From an uncultured Myxococcales bacterium (GTDB lineage Bacteria > Myxococcota_A > Polyangia > Polyangiales > Polyangiaceae): a DNA stretch of 44,475 nt. The DNA lies in contig CALMUT010000310.1 in assembly GCA_937872925.1 (NCBI GenBank), positions 1 through 44,475 of the forward strand. The letters are read 5' to 3'. The translations under genes were made by a program, and so were the position numbers. Shown one piece after another: positions 7,992 to 16,989 of this stretch; positions within the stretch are counted from its first letter, which is position 1; each line of letters begins with the position of its first letter. Below the pieces are notes generated by a model. It ran no database searches. It saw nothing but the letters and a program-made list of their open reading frames with translations, and was not told the origin of the DNA.

Positions 7992-9188
7992 CTCACAGCG
8001 CGCGGTCAGGTGCACCACGCGCTGGTGCATCAACAGCCAAAGCGCCAGGCGATCCCCGCGGGTTGCCAGGGCAAACCCCCGCGCTTCGGCCACCACCATG
8101 GGCGAACCGATGGGCGCACCCTGCGCGTCGAGCAACGTGGCGCCCACGGTGGTCTGTTCGGTCAGACGACACGCTGCCGGCGCGATCCAGGCCACGACGG
8201 CGCCCGCGCCCAGGGGACGCGCGAACAGCCCATGGGGCGCGCCGGAGGCTTGGATCGTGTGGGTGGCGCCGCCCACCACGCTGGCGCGCAGGGGAAATCC
8301 GCCCGCTTGGCATTCGGCGGCGGGCGCGAGCCCTGGCGCGATGACGACGGGTTTCGTTGCCTGAACCACGTCGTACACGCCGTGCGGGGCGTCCACTTGG
8401 GCGCCGGGCTGTGCGCCCGCGCCGGTCACCGTCCACAGCTGCACGGCCCCGGGCGCTGCCAGGGCGAGGGTGGCCGTGTGCTCTTGGGCCGAGAGCTTCA
8501 GGATCGCCAGGGGCTCCCAAGGGGCGTCGCCCGGCGGCGTCACGTGCTGGGCTTGGTGGTCATCGGACCAGGAAAGCGTCGCGCCCGGGGCGTGGGCGTC
8601 TCGGGCCAGGCTGCTGAGCATTCCGCACACGTTTCCGTCGCAGGCGACGTCCATCAGCGCCAGCTGATCGCCATGCACGCTGGCGCGGTGCGGTCCCCCG
8701 GAGCGCCACAACACCGCGCTGTGCACGCTGCCTTCTTCTGGCTTGGTGAGCCCGGCGACCCATCCCCTCGCGGTGCGATCCCAAGCCGGCGGGGCGTCCG
8801 CAGCCGTCCAGGGGGAAGGCCCGGACTTGCCGGTCTCGAAGTCGAAGATGGAGGACGCGACCAGGGCGCCGTCCCGGGTTTCGAGCAAGGCCAGTTCAGA
8901 GAGGTGCGAGCGCGACGCGCTGAAGCGCAGGGTGCGGGATCCGATCGGCACGCTGCGGATCGGCAGGTCGACGCGACAGTTGGCCGGCAGTCCGATCCCG
9001 GTCGCTGCATCCAGGCGCTGCATCCCGGCCATGGACACAGGCGGGACCTTCACAATGTCGAGGGTGACGTCCCGGGGCACAAGCTTGGGCGGGGGCTTTT
9101 CCGCGCGGCTGCAACGTTTGCAGCTCGTCTGGCCAAGTCCCGCGCAGACCATCGCGAGGAGGACTAGGATCCGGGAGTGAGATCGCAT
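7977..9188 (-). CDS. Putative lipoprotein of unknown function
   Basis: I do not recognise a family. The protein of 403 aa starts with a signal peptide (MRSHSRILVLLAMVCAGLG) ending in QTSC, a lipobox-like site followed by a basic KRCSR stretch. The rest alternates short beta-strand-like stretches with Gly/Ala turns and repeated W-x-x-G or V-x-L-W motifs, as in a beta-propeller fold. Cysteines in pairs (DVACDGNVCG) suggest disulfides outside the cytoplasm. The ATG at 9188 was chosen because it gives a normal signal peptide; the upstream ATG at 9266 would add an Arg-rich leader. It overlaps the end of the GNAT gene by 25 bases and is probably co-transcribed with it and gatCA. Confidence 0.75.
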   Translation of the reverse strand: MRSHSRILVLLAMVCAGLGQTSCKRCSRAEKPPPKLVPRDVTLDIVKVPPVSMAGMQRLDAATGIGLPANCRVDLPIRSVPIGSRTLRFSASRSHLSELALLETRDGALVASSIFDFETGKSGPSPWTAADAPPAWDRTARGWVAGLTKPEEGSVHSAVLWRSGGPHRASVHGDQLALMDVACDGNVCGMLSSLARDAHAPGATLSWSDDHQAQHVTPPGDAPWEPLAILKLSAQEHTATLALAAPGAVQLWTVTGAGAQPGAQVDAPHGVYDVVQATKPVVIAPGLAPAAECQAGGFPLRASVVGGATHTIQASGAPHGLFARPLGAGAVVAWIAPAACRLTEQTTVGATLLDAQGAPIGSPMVVAEARGFALATRGDRLALWLLMHQRVVHLTARCELPEK

Positions 9189-9778
9189 CGAACGACGGGG
9201 TAGGGCGCGAAGTCGTGCACGACGACGAAGCCTTCGTCGCGGAGCGCGCTGAAGCTGCCGGTCCACTTCTCTTCGGCGGCCAGTCCTTCCGCGCGCCGCG
9301 GGAACGCTTCGACCGCCCGCGCGCCGGCACGCCGCGCCATCGCGAGGCCGGCGCGGATCATGGCGCGACCGACGCCCGCGCCGCGATGGCGTTCATCGAC
9401 AAGAAAGCAGCCAATGGTCCAGACGGGCGCGTCTCCTGCGTCCGGCGCGTCGAAACACGGCAGTCCGCGGTAAAGCCGCTGGGCGTAGATTTTGGCGACC
9501 GCGCTGCTTTCGCTGAGCTTCATCCAGCCAACGATTTCGTTGGCGCTGTCGAGGGCGACGATGCCCTGGGCCTGCGGGGACTCGGCACCAAAGGCATCTG
9601 CCAGCTCCTGCGCGTTGTCTTGGGGCGCATTCGCACATCGATCTTGCCAGGCGTTCTTGTCGCCTTCGAAATGCCACCAGCGGCAAAAGCACGGCGAGCC
9701 CGTGCGTGCGAATAGCGCGGCGATGCCGGCGTGGTCGCTCTTTTCGGCGGGGCGCGCGGTGACAGACGCTTCGGACAT
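9164..9778 (-). CDS. GNAT family N-acetyltransferase
   Basis: This 204-aa protein has the GNAT acetyl-CoA binding signature in FLVDERHRGAGVGRAMI (R/Q-x-x-G-x-G/A motif A). Before it lies a strand pair VGWMKLSES and PVWTIGCF. A Cys/Trp-rich N-terminal block, SPCFCRWWHFEGD, is seen in a subgroup of GNATs of unknown substrate. Two bases separate its start from the gatA stop, so it is co-transcribed with gatCA and likely translationally coupled. It would transfer an acetyl group to an amine; the acceptor cannot be read from the sequence. The family call is firm. Confidence 0.88.
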   Translation of the reverse strand: MSEASVTARPAEKSDHAGIAALFARTGSPCFCRWWHFEGDKNAWQDRCANAPQDNAQELADAFGAESPQAQGIVALDSANEIVGWMKLSESSAVAKIYAQRLYRGLPCFDAPDAGDAPVWTIGCFLVDERHRGAGVGRAMIRAGLAMARRAGARAVEAFPRRAEGLAAEEKWTGSFSALRDEGFVVVHDFAPYPVVRCDLTPGS

Positions 9779-9780
9779 CT

Positions 9781-11304
9781 TCAGACGGCTCCCGTCGCGG
9801 TGAATGGCGCCGCAGCGGGCGGCGGCAAGTAGGGGAAATCACGTTCGACTGCGGCGGCCGCGCTAAACAAGCGGCATTCTTCGTAAGCGGGCGCGAGCAG
9901 TTGCAGACCCGCTGGCAATGCAGGGAAGCGCGCCGTGGCTTCGGTCAGGCCCACGGGCAAGCTCAGTGCCGCGAGGCCTGCCAAGCTGGCGGGCAACGTG
10001 TAGACGTCCGCCAAGTACATCGCCAGGGGATCGTCCACGCGCTCCCCCAAGGCAAATGCCGGCGTGGGGCTCGTGGGGCTGGCGATCAGATCCACCTTTT
10101 CGAAGGCGGCGGTGAAATCGTCCCGGATCAAGCGGCGCACCCGTCGCGCCTTGTCGTAGTACGCGTCGTAGTACCCGGCGGAGAGCACGTAGGTCCCGAG
10201 CAAGATGCGACGCTTCACCTCTGGACCGAAGCCGGCCGCACGGGTCTCTGCATACATCGCATCTAGCCCGCCGCCGGTCGTCGCCCGCGCGCCGAAACGC
10301 ACGCCATCGAAGCGCGCCAGATTGCTGGACGCTTCTGCGGTGGCCAAAATGTAATACGTCGCCACGCCGTAGTCCGTCGTGGGCAGCTCGATGTCGACGA
10401 GCACGCAGCCCGCGCGCTCGAGGCTCGTCAAACCGGCCTGCACGCGGTCGCGGATCGCGCTGTCGAGTCCGTCCCCAAAGTACTGCTTTGGGATCCCGAT
10501 GCGCAGTCCCCGCACCGGCGCATCGCACGCCGCCTCGTAGTCCCCGACTGCGCTCTGAGACGAGGTGGAATCTCGGGGATCGTGCCCGGCAATCACGCCG
10601 AGCAAGCGCGCGGCGTCCCGCACGCTGCGAGCAAAGGGGCCGATTTGGTCCAAACTCGAGGCGAACGCCACAAGACCGAAGCGCGACACCCGTCCGTAGC
10701 TGGGCTTCACACCGACCACGCCCGTCAGTGCGGCGGGCTGGCGGATGCTGCCGCCGGTATCACTTCCAAGGGCCAGGCTGGCAGCGCCGAGGGCAACCGC
10801 GACGGCGCTGCCGCCGCTCGACCCCCCAGGGGTGCGGGCCGGATCCCACGGGTTCTTGGCGCAGCCGAAGGCGCTGTTTTCGTTGGACGAGCCCATGGCA
10901 AATTCGTCCATATTCGTCTTGCCGATCACCACCGCGTCTGCAGCGCCCAGCCGTGCAATCACCGTCGCGTCATAGGGAGGGCGCCAGGCGCTTTGCAAAG
11001 TTCCCGACTGGGTCAAGATCTTCGACCCGGCAGTTGTTGGCGCTCCACGGGTGCAAATGGCGTCTTTGATGGCGATGGGAACCCCAGCCAGGCGGCCCAG
11101 GGGCTTCCCCGCGGCGCGCCGTGCGTCGATGCTGCGCGCCTGTTCGACGGCTTCGGCGTCGCGCAGGGACAAGAACGCACCGAGGGGGGCCGTGCGGTTG
11201 GCTTGTGCCAGCGCATGCTCGACGACTTGAACTGCGCTGAGGGTGCCGCCGGCAACGCGCGACGCGACGTCGACGGCGCTCAGGCCCGTGAGTGCGTCCT
11301 TCAT
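9781..11304 (-). CDS. gatA: Asp/Glu-tRNA amidotransferase subunit A
   Basis: GatA is the amidase of the GatCAB complex. It releases ammonia from Gln so that misacylated Glu-tRNA(Gln) or Asp-tRNA(Asn) can be amidated. The 507-aa sequence carries the amidase signature with the Lys-cisSer-Ser triad: Lys80 in GVPIAIKDAI, the Ser pair in PGGSSGGSA (162-163), and Ser186 in GSDTGGSIRQPA. Length is normal for the family, which is about 480-500. The start shares ATGA with the gatC stop. gatB is not next to it and must lie elsewhere if the complex is functional. The identification is firm. Confidence 0.97.
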   Translation of the reverse strand: MKDALTGLSAVDVASRVAGGTLSAVQVVEHALAQANRTAPLGAFLSLRDAEAVEQARSIDARRAAGKPLGRLAGVPIAIKDAICTRGAPTTAGSKILTQSGTLQSAWRPPYDATVIARLGAADAVVIGKTNMDEFAMGSSNENSAFGCAKNPWDPARTPGGSSGGSAVAVALGAASLALGSDTGGSIRQPAALTGVVGVKPSYGRVSRFGLVAFASSLDQIGPFARSVRDAARLLGVIAGHDPRDSTSSQSAVGDYEAACDAPVRGLRIGIPKQYFGDGLDSAIRDRVQAGLTSLERAGCVLVDIELPTTDYGVATYYILATAEASSNLARFDGVRFGARATTGGGLDAMYAETRAAGFGPEVKRRILLGTYVLSAGYYDAYYDKARRVRRLIRDDFTAAFEKVDLIASPTSPTPAFALGERVDDPLAMYLADVYTLPASLAGLAALSLPVGLTEATARFPALPAGLQLLAPAYEECRLFSAAAAVERDFPYLPPPAAAPFTATGAV

Positions 11305-11594
11305 GACTCGTCCACGAAGGCCGGCACGCAGAAGCTATCCGCGGTGCAATCCGGCGCCCCGCCCAGCGCCTGCGCTGTGGTCAGACCCGCGTGGACCTCG
11401 TCGGGACGTCCCGCGAGGGTGAGCTCCAAGCCCGCGACGTCTGGCGCCACGTCTTCGGTGTCTACCGTGCGCAGCTGCTCCATATACTCGACGATGGCGC
11501 CGAGCTGTCCCTGCAGTTGGGCCAATTCTGCATCTGTCAGCGATAGGCGGGCCAGGCGCGCCATGCGCTGCACGTCCTGCCGGGAGATGCTCAT
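11301..11594 (-). CDS. gatC: Asp/Glu-tRNA amidotransferase subunit C
   Basis: GatC is the small scaffold subunit that wraps GatA and GatB together. The 97-aa protein has the typical opening MSISRQDVQRMARLARL, the mid-region LAQLQGQLGAIVEYMEQL and TEDVAPDV. The C-terminus is slightly longer and Cys-containing but ends normally. It lies first in the minus-strand cluster with a 4-base ATGA overlap into gatA. Ribosome-site sequence is weak. The identification is strong from both sequence and position. Confidence 0.95.
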   Translation of the reverse strand: MSISRQDVQRMARLARLSLTDAELAQLQGQLGAIVEYMEQLRTVDTEDVAPDVAGLELTLAGRPDEVHAGLTTAQALGGAPDCTADSFCVPAFVDES

Positions 11595-11730
11595 GGGCCG
11601 GGGAACTTAGTGCAGGACCGCGCGCTTCGCTACCCGCGTCGCCCGCGCCTTGCCGGCAGCGATCAAGGGTCGTCCGCCGTCATTTCAGCTTGCGGGTGCC
11701 AGCGCGCCCCGACCTTGATACAAGGGGGTG

Positions 11731-12240
11731 ATGTTGACCCAAGCGGGGACGCCGCACTCGGCGCAAGGGGGCGGGTATCCACCGGGCGGACCTTATGGCG
11801 GGGGCTACGGTCCACCCGGCGGGGCGCCTCCCGGTGGCGGCGGGTTCGTGCCGCCGGGCGGTGGTGGCTACGGCCCACCCGGTGGCGGTGGCTTCGCGCC
11901 GCCCGGGAGCCCGCCGGGTGGCAAGCCGATCACCGGTGGCAAGCAAACCATCGCCATGCATCAGATGACGATCGACCCCACGACGGGCCTGCCAAAAGGC
12001 GAGAAGCCCCCGGCAAGCACCGCCGCCGTCATGGCGCTCATCTGTGGCTTGCTGCTGTGCTTGGGGCCCCTCACGGGCATCTCGGCCATCGTGGCAGGGT
12101 TCATGGGCATGCGCGCGGCCAAGGCGGACGCAGCCGTGGGGGGCTACGGCATGGCCATGGCGGGCTTGATCCTTGGCGTGCTCAATTTGCTGTTGAGCGC
12201 GGTCGGTGTCGTGCTGATGCTGCTCGGGATCTTGGTGTGA
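11731..12240 (+). CDS. Pro/Gly-rich membrane protein, DUF4190-like
   Basis: The first 70 residues are a low-complexity tail of GGYGPPGG and GGGGFVPPG units. A short hydrophilic link follows, then two strongly hydrophobic segments: AVMALICGLLLCLGPLTGISAIVAGFMG, and MAMAGLILGVLNLLLSAVGVVLMLLGIL, separated by RAAKADAAVGGYG. Two helices around a small loop with a G-x-G-M-A-x-A-G entry are typical of DUF4190. Such proteins have no assigned role; similar Gly/Pro tails are seen in proteins that cluster at the membrane. A GTG at 11728 lies directly before the ATG; AAGGGGG upstream serves either. Confidence 0.75.
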   Translation: MLTQAGTPHSAQGGGYPPGGPYGGGYGPPGGAPPGGGGFVPPGGGGYGPPGGGGFAPPGSPPGGKPITGGKQTIAMHQMTIDPTTGLPKGEKPPASTAAVMALICGLLLCLGPLTGISAIVAGFMGMRAAKADAAVGGYGMAMAGLILGVLNLLLSAVGVVLMLLGILV

Positions 12241-12317
12241 CTCGGCATTGACGCCGCGTGTCTTGATCCCCAGAACAATCCGAATGCTTTCTCCCAAGAG
12301 CGAAGATCTGAGCTGAC

Positions 12318-13739
12318 ATGGGTTCCCCCTCCGTCGCACCGCAAAAAATCGAACAGCCTCCGCCAGAGACCTGGGCGCCGGCGCGCCAAGCGGCGATGGC
12401 GCTGGTGCGTCCCATCGAGCGCTTCCTGAGCATTCAGGCCGCCAGCGGCATCATCTTGATGGTGGCCGCGGTGGTGGCCATGGTCTGGGCCAACTCGCCT
12501 TGGAAGGAGAGCTATCACCACCTCTGGCATACGCCCATCGTGCTTGGCGCGGGAGACATGGTCTTTCGCCAAACGCTGCACTTTTGGATCAACGACGGCT
12601 TGATGGTGATCTTCTTCTTCGTCGTCGGGCTCGAGATCCGTCGCGAAATGCACCAGGGGGAGCTGAGTGAGCTAAAACGCGCGGCGCTTCCCGTGGCCGC
12701 GGCGATCGGCGGCATGGTGGTGCCCGCCGGGCTGTATTTGGCCTTCAACTTCGGTACCCCCACCCAACGCGGCTGGGGCGTGCCCATGGCCACAGACATT
12801 GCGTTTGCGGTCGGGATCCTCACGCTGCTGGGTCCGCGGGTTCCTGCGGCACTTCGTGTGCTGCTGCTGGCGCTCGCGATCATCGACGACATCGGCGCCA
12901 TCCTGGTGATCGCCATCTTCTATTCGTCCGGGGTGCAGTTCGTCGGCCTTGGCATCGCGGCAGCCGCAGTGGCTGGCACCTACGCAATGCAGCGCATCGG
13001 GCTGCGCCACACCGCCTTCTACCTGGTGCCGGGCTTCGCGGTCTGGGTGGGCATGCTCACGGCGGGCATCCATCCGACGATTGCCGGTGTGATCATGGGA
13101 TTGATCACGCCGGTGCGATCTTGGTTTGGCCAAGAAGGCTTCATCAGTGAGGCCGGCGATGCGTTGAAAGAGTTCGAGCGCCGCAGCGACAAGAAGGAAG
13201 ACGCCCACTCCTTGATGCATCCGCTGGATCGCATCGAGCTCGCGCGGCGCGAAGCGGTAGCGCCAGTCGTCCGACTCGAAGTCGCGCTGCACCCCTGGGT
13301 CGCCTACGGCATCATGCCCATCTTCGCGCTCGCCAACGCTGGCGTCACTCTGGACTCCGTGGATCTGAAGTCCGCCGGCGCCATGGCCACCGCACTGGGT
13401 ATCACCATCGGCCTAGCCGTGGGCAAACCCCTTGGCATCGTGGCCCTGAGCATGCTCGCGGTGAAACTCGGCATATCCGCCCTGCCCCGGGGCGTGAACA
13501 TGCGCGGCCTGTTGGTGGTCGGCACTGTCGGCGGCATCGGCTTCACCATGGCGCTGTTCATCGCCCAGCTGGCATTCGTGGATCCCGCAGCGCTGGGGAT
13601 CGCGAAGGTCGCCGTCCTGGCCGGATCCCTGCTTGCGGGGGTCGCCGGGGTCGCTTTGGGGCTCCTGCTGTTGCCAAAAGCGGCCGGCCCAGAGGCCGCG
13701 CAAAGCGTGCACGAAGCCGAGCGATCCACGGAACTCTAA
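12318..13739 (+). CDS. nhaA: Na+/H+ antiporter NhaA
   Basis: NhaA exchanges two external H+ for one internal Na+ (or Li+) and controls sodium and pH. The 473-aa protein has about twelve membrane segments. It carries the hallmark motifs ATDIAFAVG (Asp160, matching E. coli Asp133) and LAIIDDIGAILVIA (Asp190-Asp191, matching the ion-binding pair 163-164). The N-terminal segment FLSIQAASGIILMVAAVVAM and the beta-hairpin region NSPWKESYHHLW also fit. Length is above the E. coli form because of a 30-residue polar N-terminus and a longer loop around KEFERRSDKKEDAHS, a variant frequent in Proteobacteria and Myxococcota. No regulator such as NhaR is adjacent. The call is firm. Confidence 0.96.
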   Translation: MGSPSVAPQKIEQPPPETWAPARQAAMALVRPIERFLSIQAASGIILMVAAVVAMVWANSPWKESYHHLWHTPIVLGAGDMVFRQTLHFWINDGLMVIFFFVVGLEIRREMHQGELSELKRAALPVAAAIGGMVVPAGLYLAFNFGTPTQRGWGVPMATDIAFAVGILTLLGPRVPAALRVLLLALAIIDDIGAILVIAIFYSSGVQFVGLGIAAAAVAGTYAMQRIGLRHTAFYLVPGFAVWVGMLTAGIHPTIAGVIMGLITPVRSWFGQEGFISEAGDALKEFERRSDKKEDAHSLMHPLDRIELARREAVAPVVRLEVALHPWVAYGIMPIFALANAGVTLDSVDLKSAGAMATALGITIGLAVGKPLGIVALSMLAVKLGISALPRGVNMRGLLVVGTVGGIGFTMALFIAQLAFVDPAALGIAKVAVLAGSLLAGVAGVALGLLLLPKAAGPEAAQSVHEAERSTEL

Positions 13740-13893
13740 GATTTCTCGCAATCGGCGGCAGCTTGGGCCGAACTGGAAGGCCGTGGGCAATCAGCGAGCT
13801 CCTCGACGGGGCGCCTCAGGGCCGATATCCTCTTGGGCGTCGCCCAACCGCAAAGACACTCTGCTGTCGGCGCGGGCGGGTGTGAGCCGAGGC

Positions 13894-15837
13894 ATGCGAG
13901 AGTTCTCCGACGGTCAACTAGTTCCCGGCACGCGTTATCGCGTGCTCTGCCTGCTGGGCGAAGGCGGCATGGGCAGCGTGTACGAGGTGGAACACGTCGA
14001 GCTCGGGAAGCGCTTTGTACTCAAGGCGCTGTTTCGTGAACTGGCGGGTCGCAAAGATCTCGTGGGCCGCCTGCGCAACGAGTGGCGCGCGTTGGGGCGC
14101 TTGGATCACCCAAACATCATCAACGTCACGGACGCCGGGGTCAGCGACAGCGGCGTGCACTTCTATGTCATGGAGCGCGTGGAAGGCGAGACCCTGGGGG
14201 ACCGCCTGCGGCGTTTGCAGCGCCTGCCGCCCCGCCAAGCGTTGAACATCGCCAAGCAAGTGCTCGATGGGCTGGGCGCGGCCCACGACATTGGCATCGT
14301 GCACCGGGACATCAAACCACCGAACATCTACCTGCTCGCCGGCGGCTCCGTGAAGCTGCTCGACTTCGGTATCGCGAAGCTACTCGATTCCAACGTGGAG
14401 GTGATCACGGCTCGGGGCATGGCCATCGGCACGCCTCGCTATATGTCTCCAGAGCAGGCCCGCGGGGAGAGCGTGGACGGCCGCGCAGATCTCTACGCCG
14501 TGGGTCTGTTGATGTACGAAATGCTCACCGGCGTGGGGCCCTTCGACGACACCGCGGACGCGCCGGAAATGCTGCTGGCGCATCTGACTCGGATCCCGCC
14601 GCGGGTCAGTTCGATCATGCCGGACGTCGGGTCTGAGCTCGACGACGTGGTGCAGAGCCTGCTGCGCAAAATCCCCACGGAGCGGCCTGGCAGCGCGCGA
14701 CAAGTTGCCAGCATTTTGGAGGGACTGAGCAAACGTTGGCACCAGACGGTCAGCACCGATGCGCCCACGCCCGCAGCGAATTACCAGGCGGTCACCCGGG
14801 AAAGCCCCGCGCCGCCTGCGGCCGCCGGTGTGGGGCAGACCGCGCCAGTCCTGCGCAGCAGCCAGCCTCGGATCAGCACTGCAATCGATGGCGTCGCCGG
14901 GCAGCAGCGTATCGCGCACGCCAACACCGAGGCGCTTCCGGGGCAGACGGGCAGCATCGGCTCCACGTTGATCATCCGCCCCTCCGGGGAAGTCACTGCG
15001 TCCGTCGACACCGTGCGGGACGACGCCGCGGGGGAAACCCTTGGCGCTCCTAGCGGCGCTGCCTCCATCGCAGAGCCCCCCGTGATGGACTCGGAAAATG
15101 GTTGGCACGGAGAATCGACCCTGCCTGCGGAGCCCCCCGTCGCGGCGCCTTGGTCTGCGCCCATGAGCGTGGACCGCACCTTGGCCGAGGCCGGGTCGCC
15201 TCACGAAGCGCCCGCCGGATCCGAGCGCGAACACACCCAAGAACTCGGAGAGCTGTCGGTGCCGTCGCCGCCACGCAACTCGGACGTGCCGACGCATACG
15301 GCCGTGCCCGTCGGCACCTTGGTGTCGCCGGGCGGCGGCGTGGAGACGCCACCACCGGTCGAGCTGTCCCAGCCCGTCCAGCACTCGATGGCGCCCGCGC
15401 GCAAGTCGCAGGCGCCGCTGTTGGTCGCCGCCGCCGTCGCGGCCCTCGGCGCCGTCGCTTTGGTCGCGGTGCTCTTCTTGGTCCGCGGCGGTGACGACGT
15501 CGCTGCGCCCGCGAGTCCCGCCGCGGAGCTCGAAGCCACGAGTGAGCCCGCTGCGCCAGATCCAGCTCCCGAAGAGGCGCCTCCGCCCGCGGAGCCAGCC
15601 GCCGCCGCGCCGAGTCCGCCGTCCGAAGCGCCCGTCGTAAAGACGCCGAAGCTGGCCGCGGCCCCCGGGGAAGCGCCCGAAGCGCCCGCAACCACCGCGG
15701 CGAAACCGGCGGCTGCTGCACCGACCCAGACGCCCAAACCTGCGAAAGTTCACGAGAAACAGCCCAGCGCTGCCCCGGCGCCCGCGCCGGCCGCCAAACC
15801 GCCACCCAAGCCCGTGCTTCCGTCCAGCGGGCTCTGA
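13894..15837 (+). CDS. Membrane Ser/Thr protein kinase with Pro/Ala-rich tail
   Basis: The cytosolic N-terminus is a Hanks-type kinase: LGEGGMGSVYEVE glycine loop, Lys44 in FVLKALF, HRDIKPPN catalytic loop (Asp139), LLDFGIAK (Asp157), and SPEQAR. About 170 linker residues rich in Pro, Ser and Thr follow. A single membrane segment (LLVAAAVAALGAVALVAVLFLV) comes next, then about 110 residues of Ala/Pro/Glu/Lys low complexity outside. No PASTA or other sensor domain is present in the outer part, which looks like a spacer or cell-wall-spanning arm. ATG at 13894 (647 aa) was chosen since the kinase fold begins directly after it. A GTG at 13882 is possible. Substrates are unknown. Confidence 0.92.
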   Translation: MREFSDGQLVPGTRYRVLCLLGEGGMGSVYEVEHVELGKRFVLKALFRELAGRKDLVGRLRNEWRALGRLDHPNIINVTDAGVSDSGVHFYVMERVEGETLGDRLRRLQRLPPRQALNIAKQVLDGLGAAHDIGIVHRDIKPPNIYLLAGGSVKLLDFGIAKLLDSNVEVITARGMAIGTPRYMSPEQARGESVDGRADLYAVGLLMYEMLTGVGPFDDTADAPEMLLAHLTRIPPRVSSIMPDVGSELDDVVQSLLRKIPTERPGSARQVASILEGLSKRWHQTVSTDAPTPAANYQAVTRESPAPPAAAGVGQTAPVLRSSQPRISTAIDGVAGQQRIAHANTEALPGQTGSIGSTLIIRPSGEVTASVDTVRDDAAGETLGAPSGAASIAEPPVMDSENGWHGESTLPAEPPVAAPWSAPMSVDRTLAEAGSPHEAPAGSEREHTQELGELSVPSPPRNSDVPTHTAVPVGTLVSPGGGVETPPPVELSQPVQHSMAPARKSQAPLLVAAAVAALGAVALVAVLFLVRGGDDVAAPASPAAELEATSEPAAPDPAPEEAPPPAEPAAAAPSPPSEAPVVKTPKLAAAPGEAPEAPATTAAKPAAAAPTQTPKPAKVHEKQPSAAPAPAPAAKPPPKPVLPSSGL

Positions 15838-15841
15838 AGCT

Positions 15842-15861
15842 CCGCCGCCGGCCGGCGGCGG
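15842..15861. other. 20-bp perfect GC palindrome after kinase gene
   Basis: The sequence CCGCCGCCGGCCGGCGGCGG is its own reverse complement and starts four bases after the kinase stop codon. As RNA it could form a strong GC hairpin but has no U-tract on either side. It may act as a transcript 3' stabiliser, a factor-dependent terminator site, or nothing. Confidence 0.5.
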
Positions 15862-15911
15862 CCAAAGCCTTGTGGGAAGGGAACTTTTGGCCTAGGTTTC
15901 GCGGCCCTTGA

Positions 15912-15932
15912 CCGCAGGGACTCGCCCTGCGG
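15912..15932 (+). promoter_or_regulatory. Hairpin in the rpsB leader
   Basis: An 8-bp perfect stem (CCGCAGGG/CCCTGCGG) with the loop ACTCG lies 116 bases before rpsB. Ribosomal protein S2 is known in several phyla to repress its own operon through a structured 5' leader. This hairpin is a candidate part of such a leader, but it does not match any leader motif I can recall in detail. No U-tract follows, so it is not a simple terminator. Confidence 0.4.
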
Positions 15933-16047
15933 CAAAACCAAAACGACACACGCCCCGGGCGCAACCAGCACGGCCCGGTGCCTCTTCTCTTGAGAGGTCG
16001 CCGACTGGCGGGGCGGAGGAACAACCCAAAAAGGAGAGCGCAACATC

Positions 16048-16989
16048 ATGACTGAAGCAAACGAGACAACGACCCCCGAAACCGACGAAGGCAAACTGGA
16101 TCTTGGCGCTGCTGAACTTGAAGCAAACGCGACTGACGTGCCGCGCACCGCAGTGCTCGCCGCGGAGCGCGCGCAGGAAGACGCCCCCGCGGCAGCCCCC
16201 CGGGACAAAGATGACCCGCTGCCCGTACGCGACCTCTTCGAAGCCGGCACCCACTTCGGCCACCAGACCAAGCGCTGGAACCCGAAGATGCGCCAGTACA
16301 TCTACGGCGCCCGTAGCGGCATTCACATCATCGACCTCGATCAGACGTCGCGTCTGTTCAAGCGCGCCTTCGACTTCTTGTCCGACACCGTTTCTCGCGG
16401 CGGCCATGTGCTTTTCGTGGGTACGAAGCGCCAGGCAGCTTCCATCGTTGAAGAAGAAGCCCGACGCGCCAGTCAGTACTTCGTGACCAACCGTTGGCTC
16501 GGTGGCACGCTCACGAACTTCCGCACCATCAAGCAGGGCCTGGAGCGTCTGCGCAACCTCGAGCGCATGCGCGAGGACGGCACCTACGAGCAAATCCTCA
16601 AGAAGGAGACGGTCAAGCTCGACAAGGAGCGCGCGCGCCACGAGAAGTACATCGGCGGCCTCAAGGGCCTGTCGACGGTGCCCTCGGCGCTGTTCATCAT
16701 CGATCCGGCGCAGGAATCCATCGCGGTCAACGAGGCTCGTAAGCTCAAGATCCCAATCGTGGCCATCACGGACACGAACTGCGATCCCGACCAGATCGAC
16801 TACGTCATCCCCGGCAACGACGACGCCATCCGATCCATTCGCCTGATCACGGCTGCCGTCGCCGACGCTTGTCTCTTCGGTGCGGCTCGCAAGCGCGATC
16901 ACCAGCCTGGTCGCGAGCGCGAAGCGCAGCCCGGCGAGCCCCAAGCTCAGGTGATCTACTCACGCCCCACCCGCGCCGCGGAGAGCTGA
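16048..16989 (+). CDS. rpsB: 30S ribosomal protein S2 with extended N-terminus
   Basis: S2 is a 30S subunit protein that binds near the mRNA exit region with S1. The core begins at VRDLFEAGTHFGHQTKRW and continues through GIHIIDLDQTSRLF, VLFVGTKRQA, NRWLGGTLTNF, PSALFIID and GIPIVAITDTN-like and DYVIPGNDDAIRS motifs. The protein is 313 aa; about 57 residues of acidic, Ala/Glu-rich sequence precede the core, where most S2 proteins have only a few. A C-terminal basic tail is also present. AAGGAG 11 bases before ATG 16048 supports the long start, and no better start occurs near the core. It is followed by tsf, the usual partner. Confidence 0.97.
   Translation: MTEANETTTPETDEGKLDLGAAELEANATDVPRTAVLAAERAQEDAPAAAPRDKDDPLPVRDLFEAGTHFGHQTKRWNPKMRQYIYGARSGIHIIDLDQTSRLFKRAFDFLSDTVSRGGHVLFVGTKRQAASIVEEEARRASQYFVTNRWLGGTLTNFRTIKQGLERLRNLERMREDGTYEQILKKETVKLDKERARHEKYIGGLKGLSTVPSALFIIDPAQESIAVNEARKLKIPIVAITDTNCDPDQIDYVIPGNDDAIRSIRLITAAVADACLFGAARKRDHQPGREREAQPGEPQAQVIYSRPTRAAES

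Noticed and set aside
14380..15753. 457-aa minus-strand frame in the second kinase gene
   Set aside because: Arg/Gly-rich composition with no fold, opposite a fully conserved kinase.
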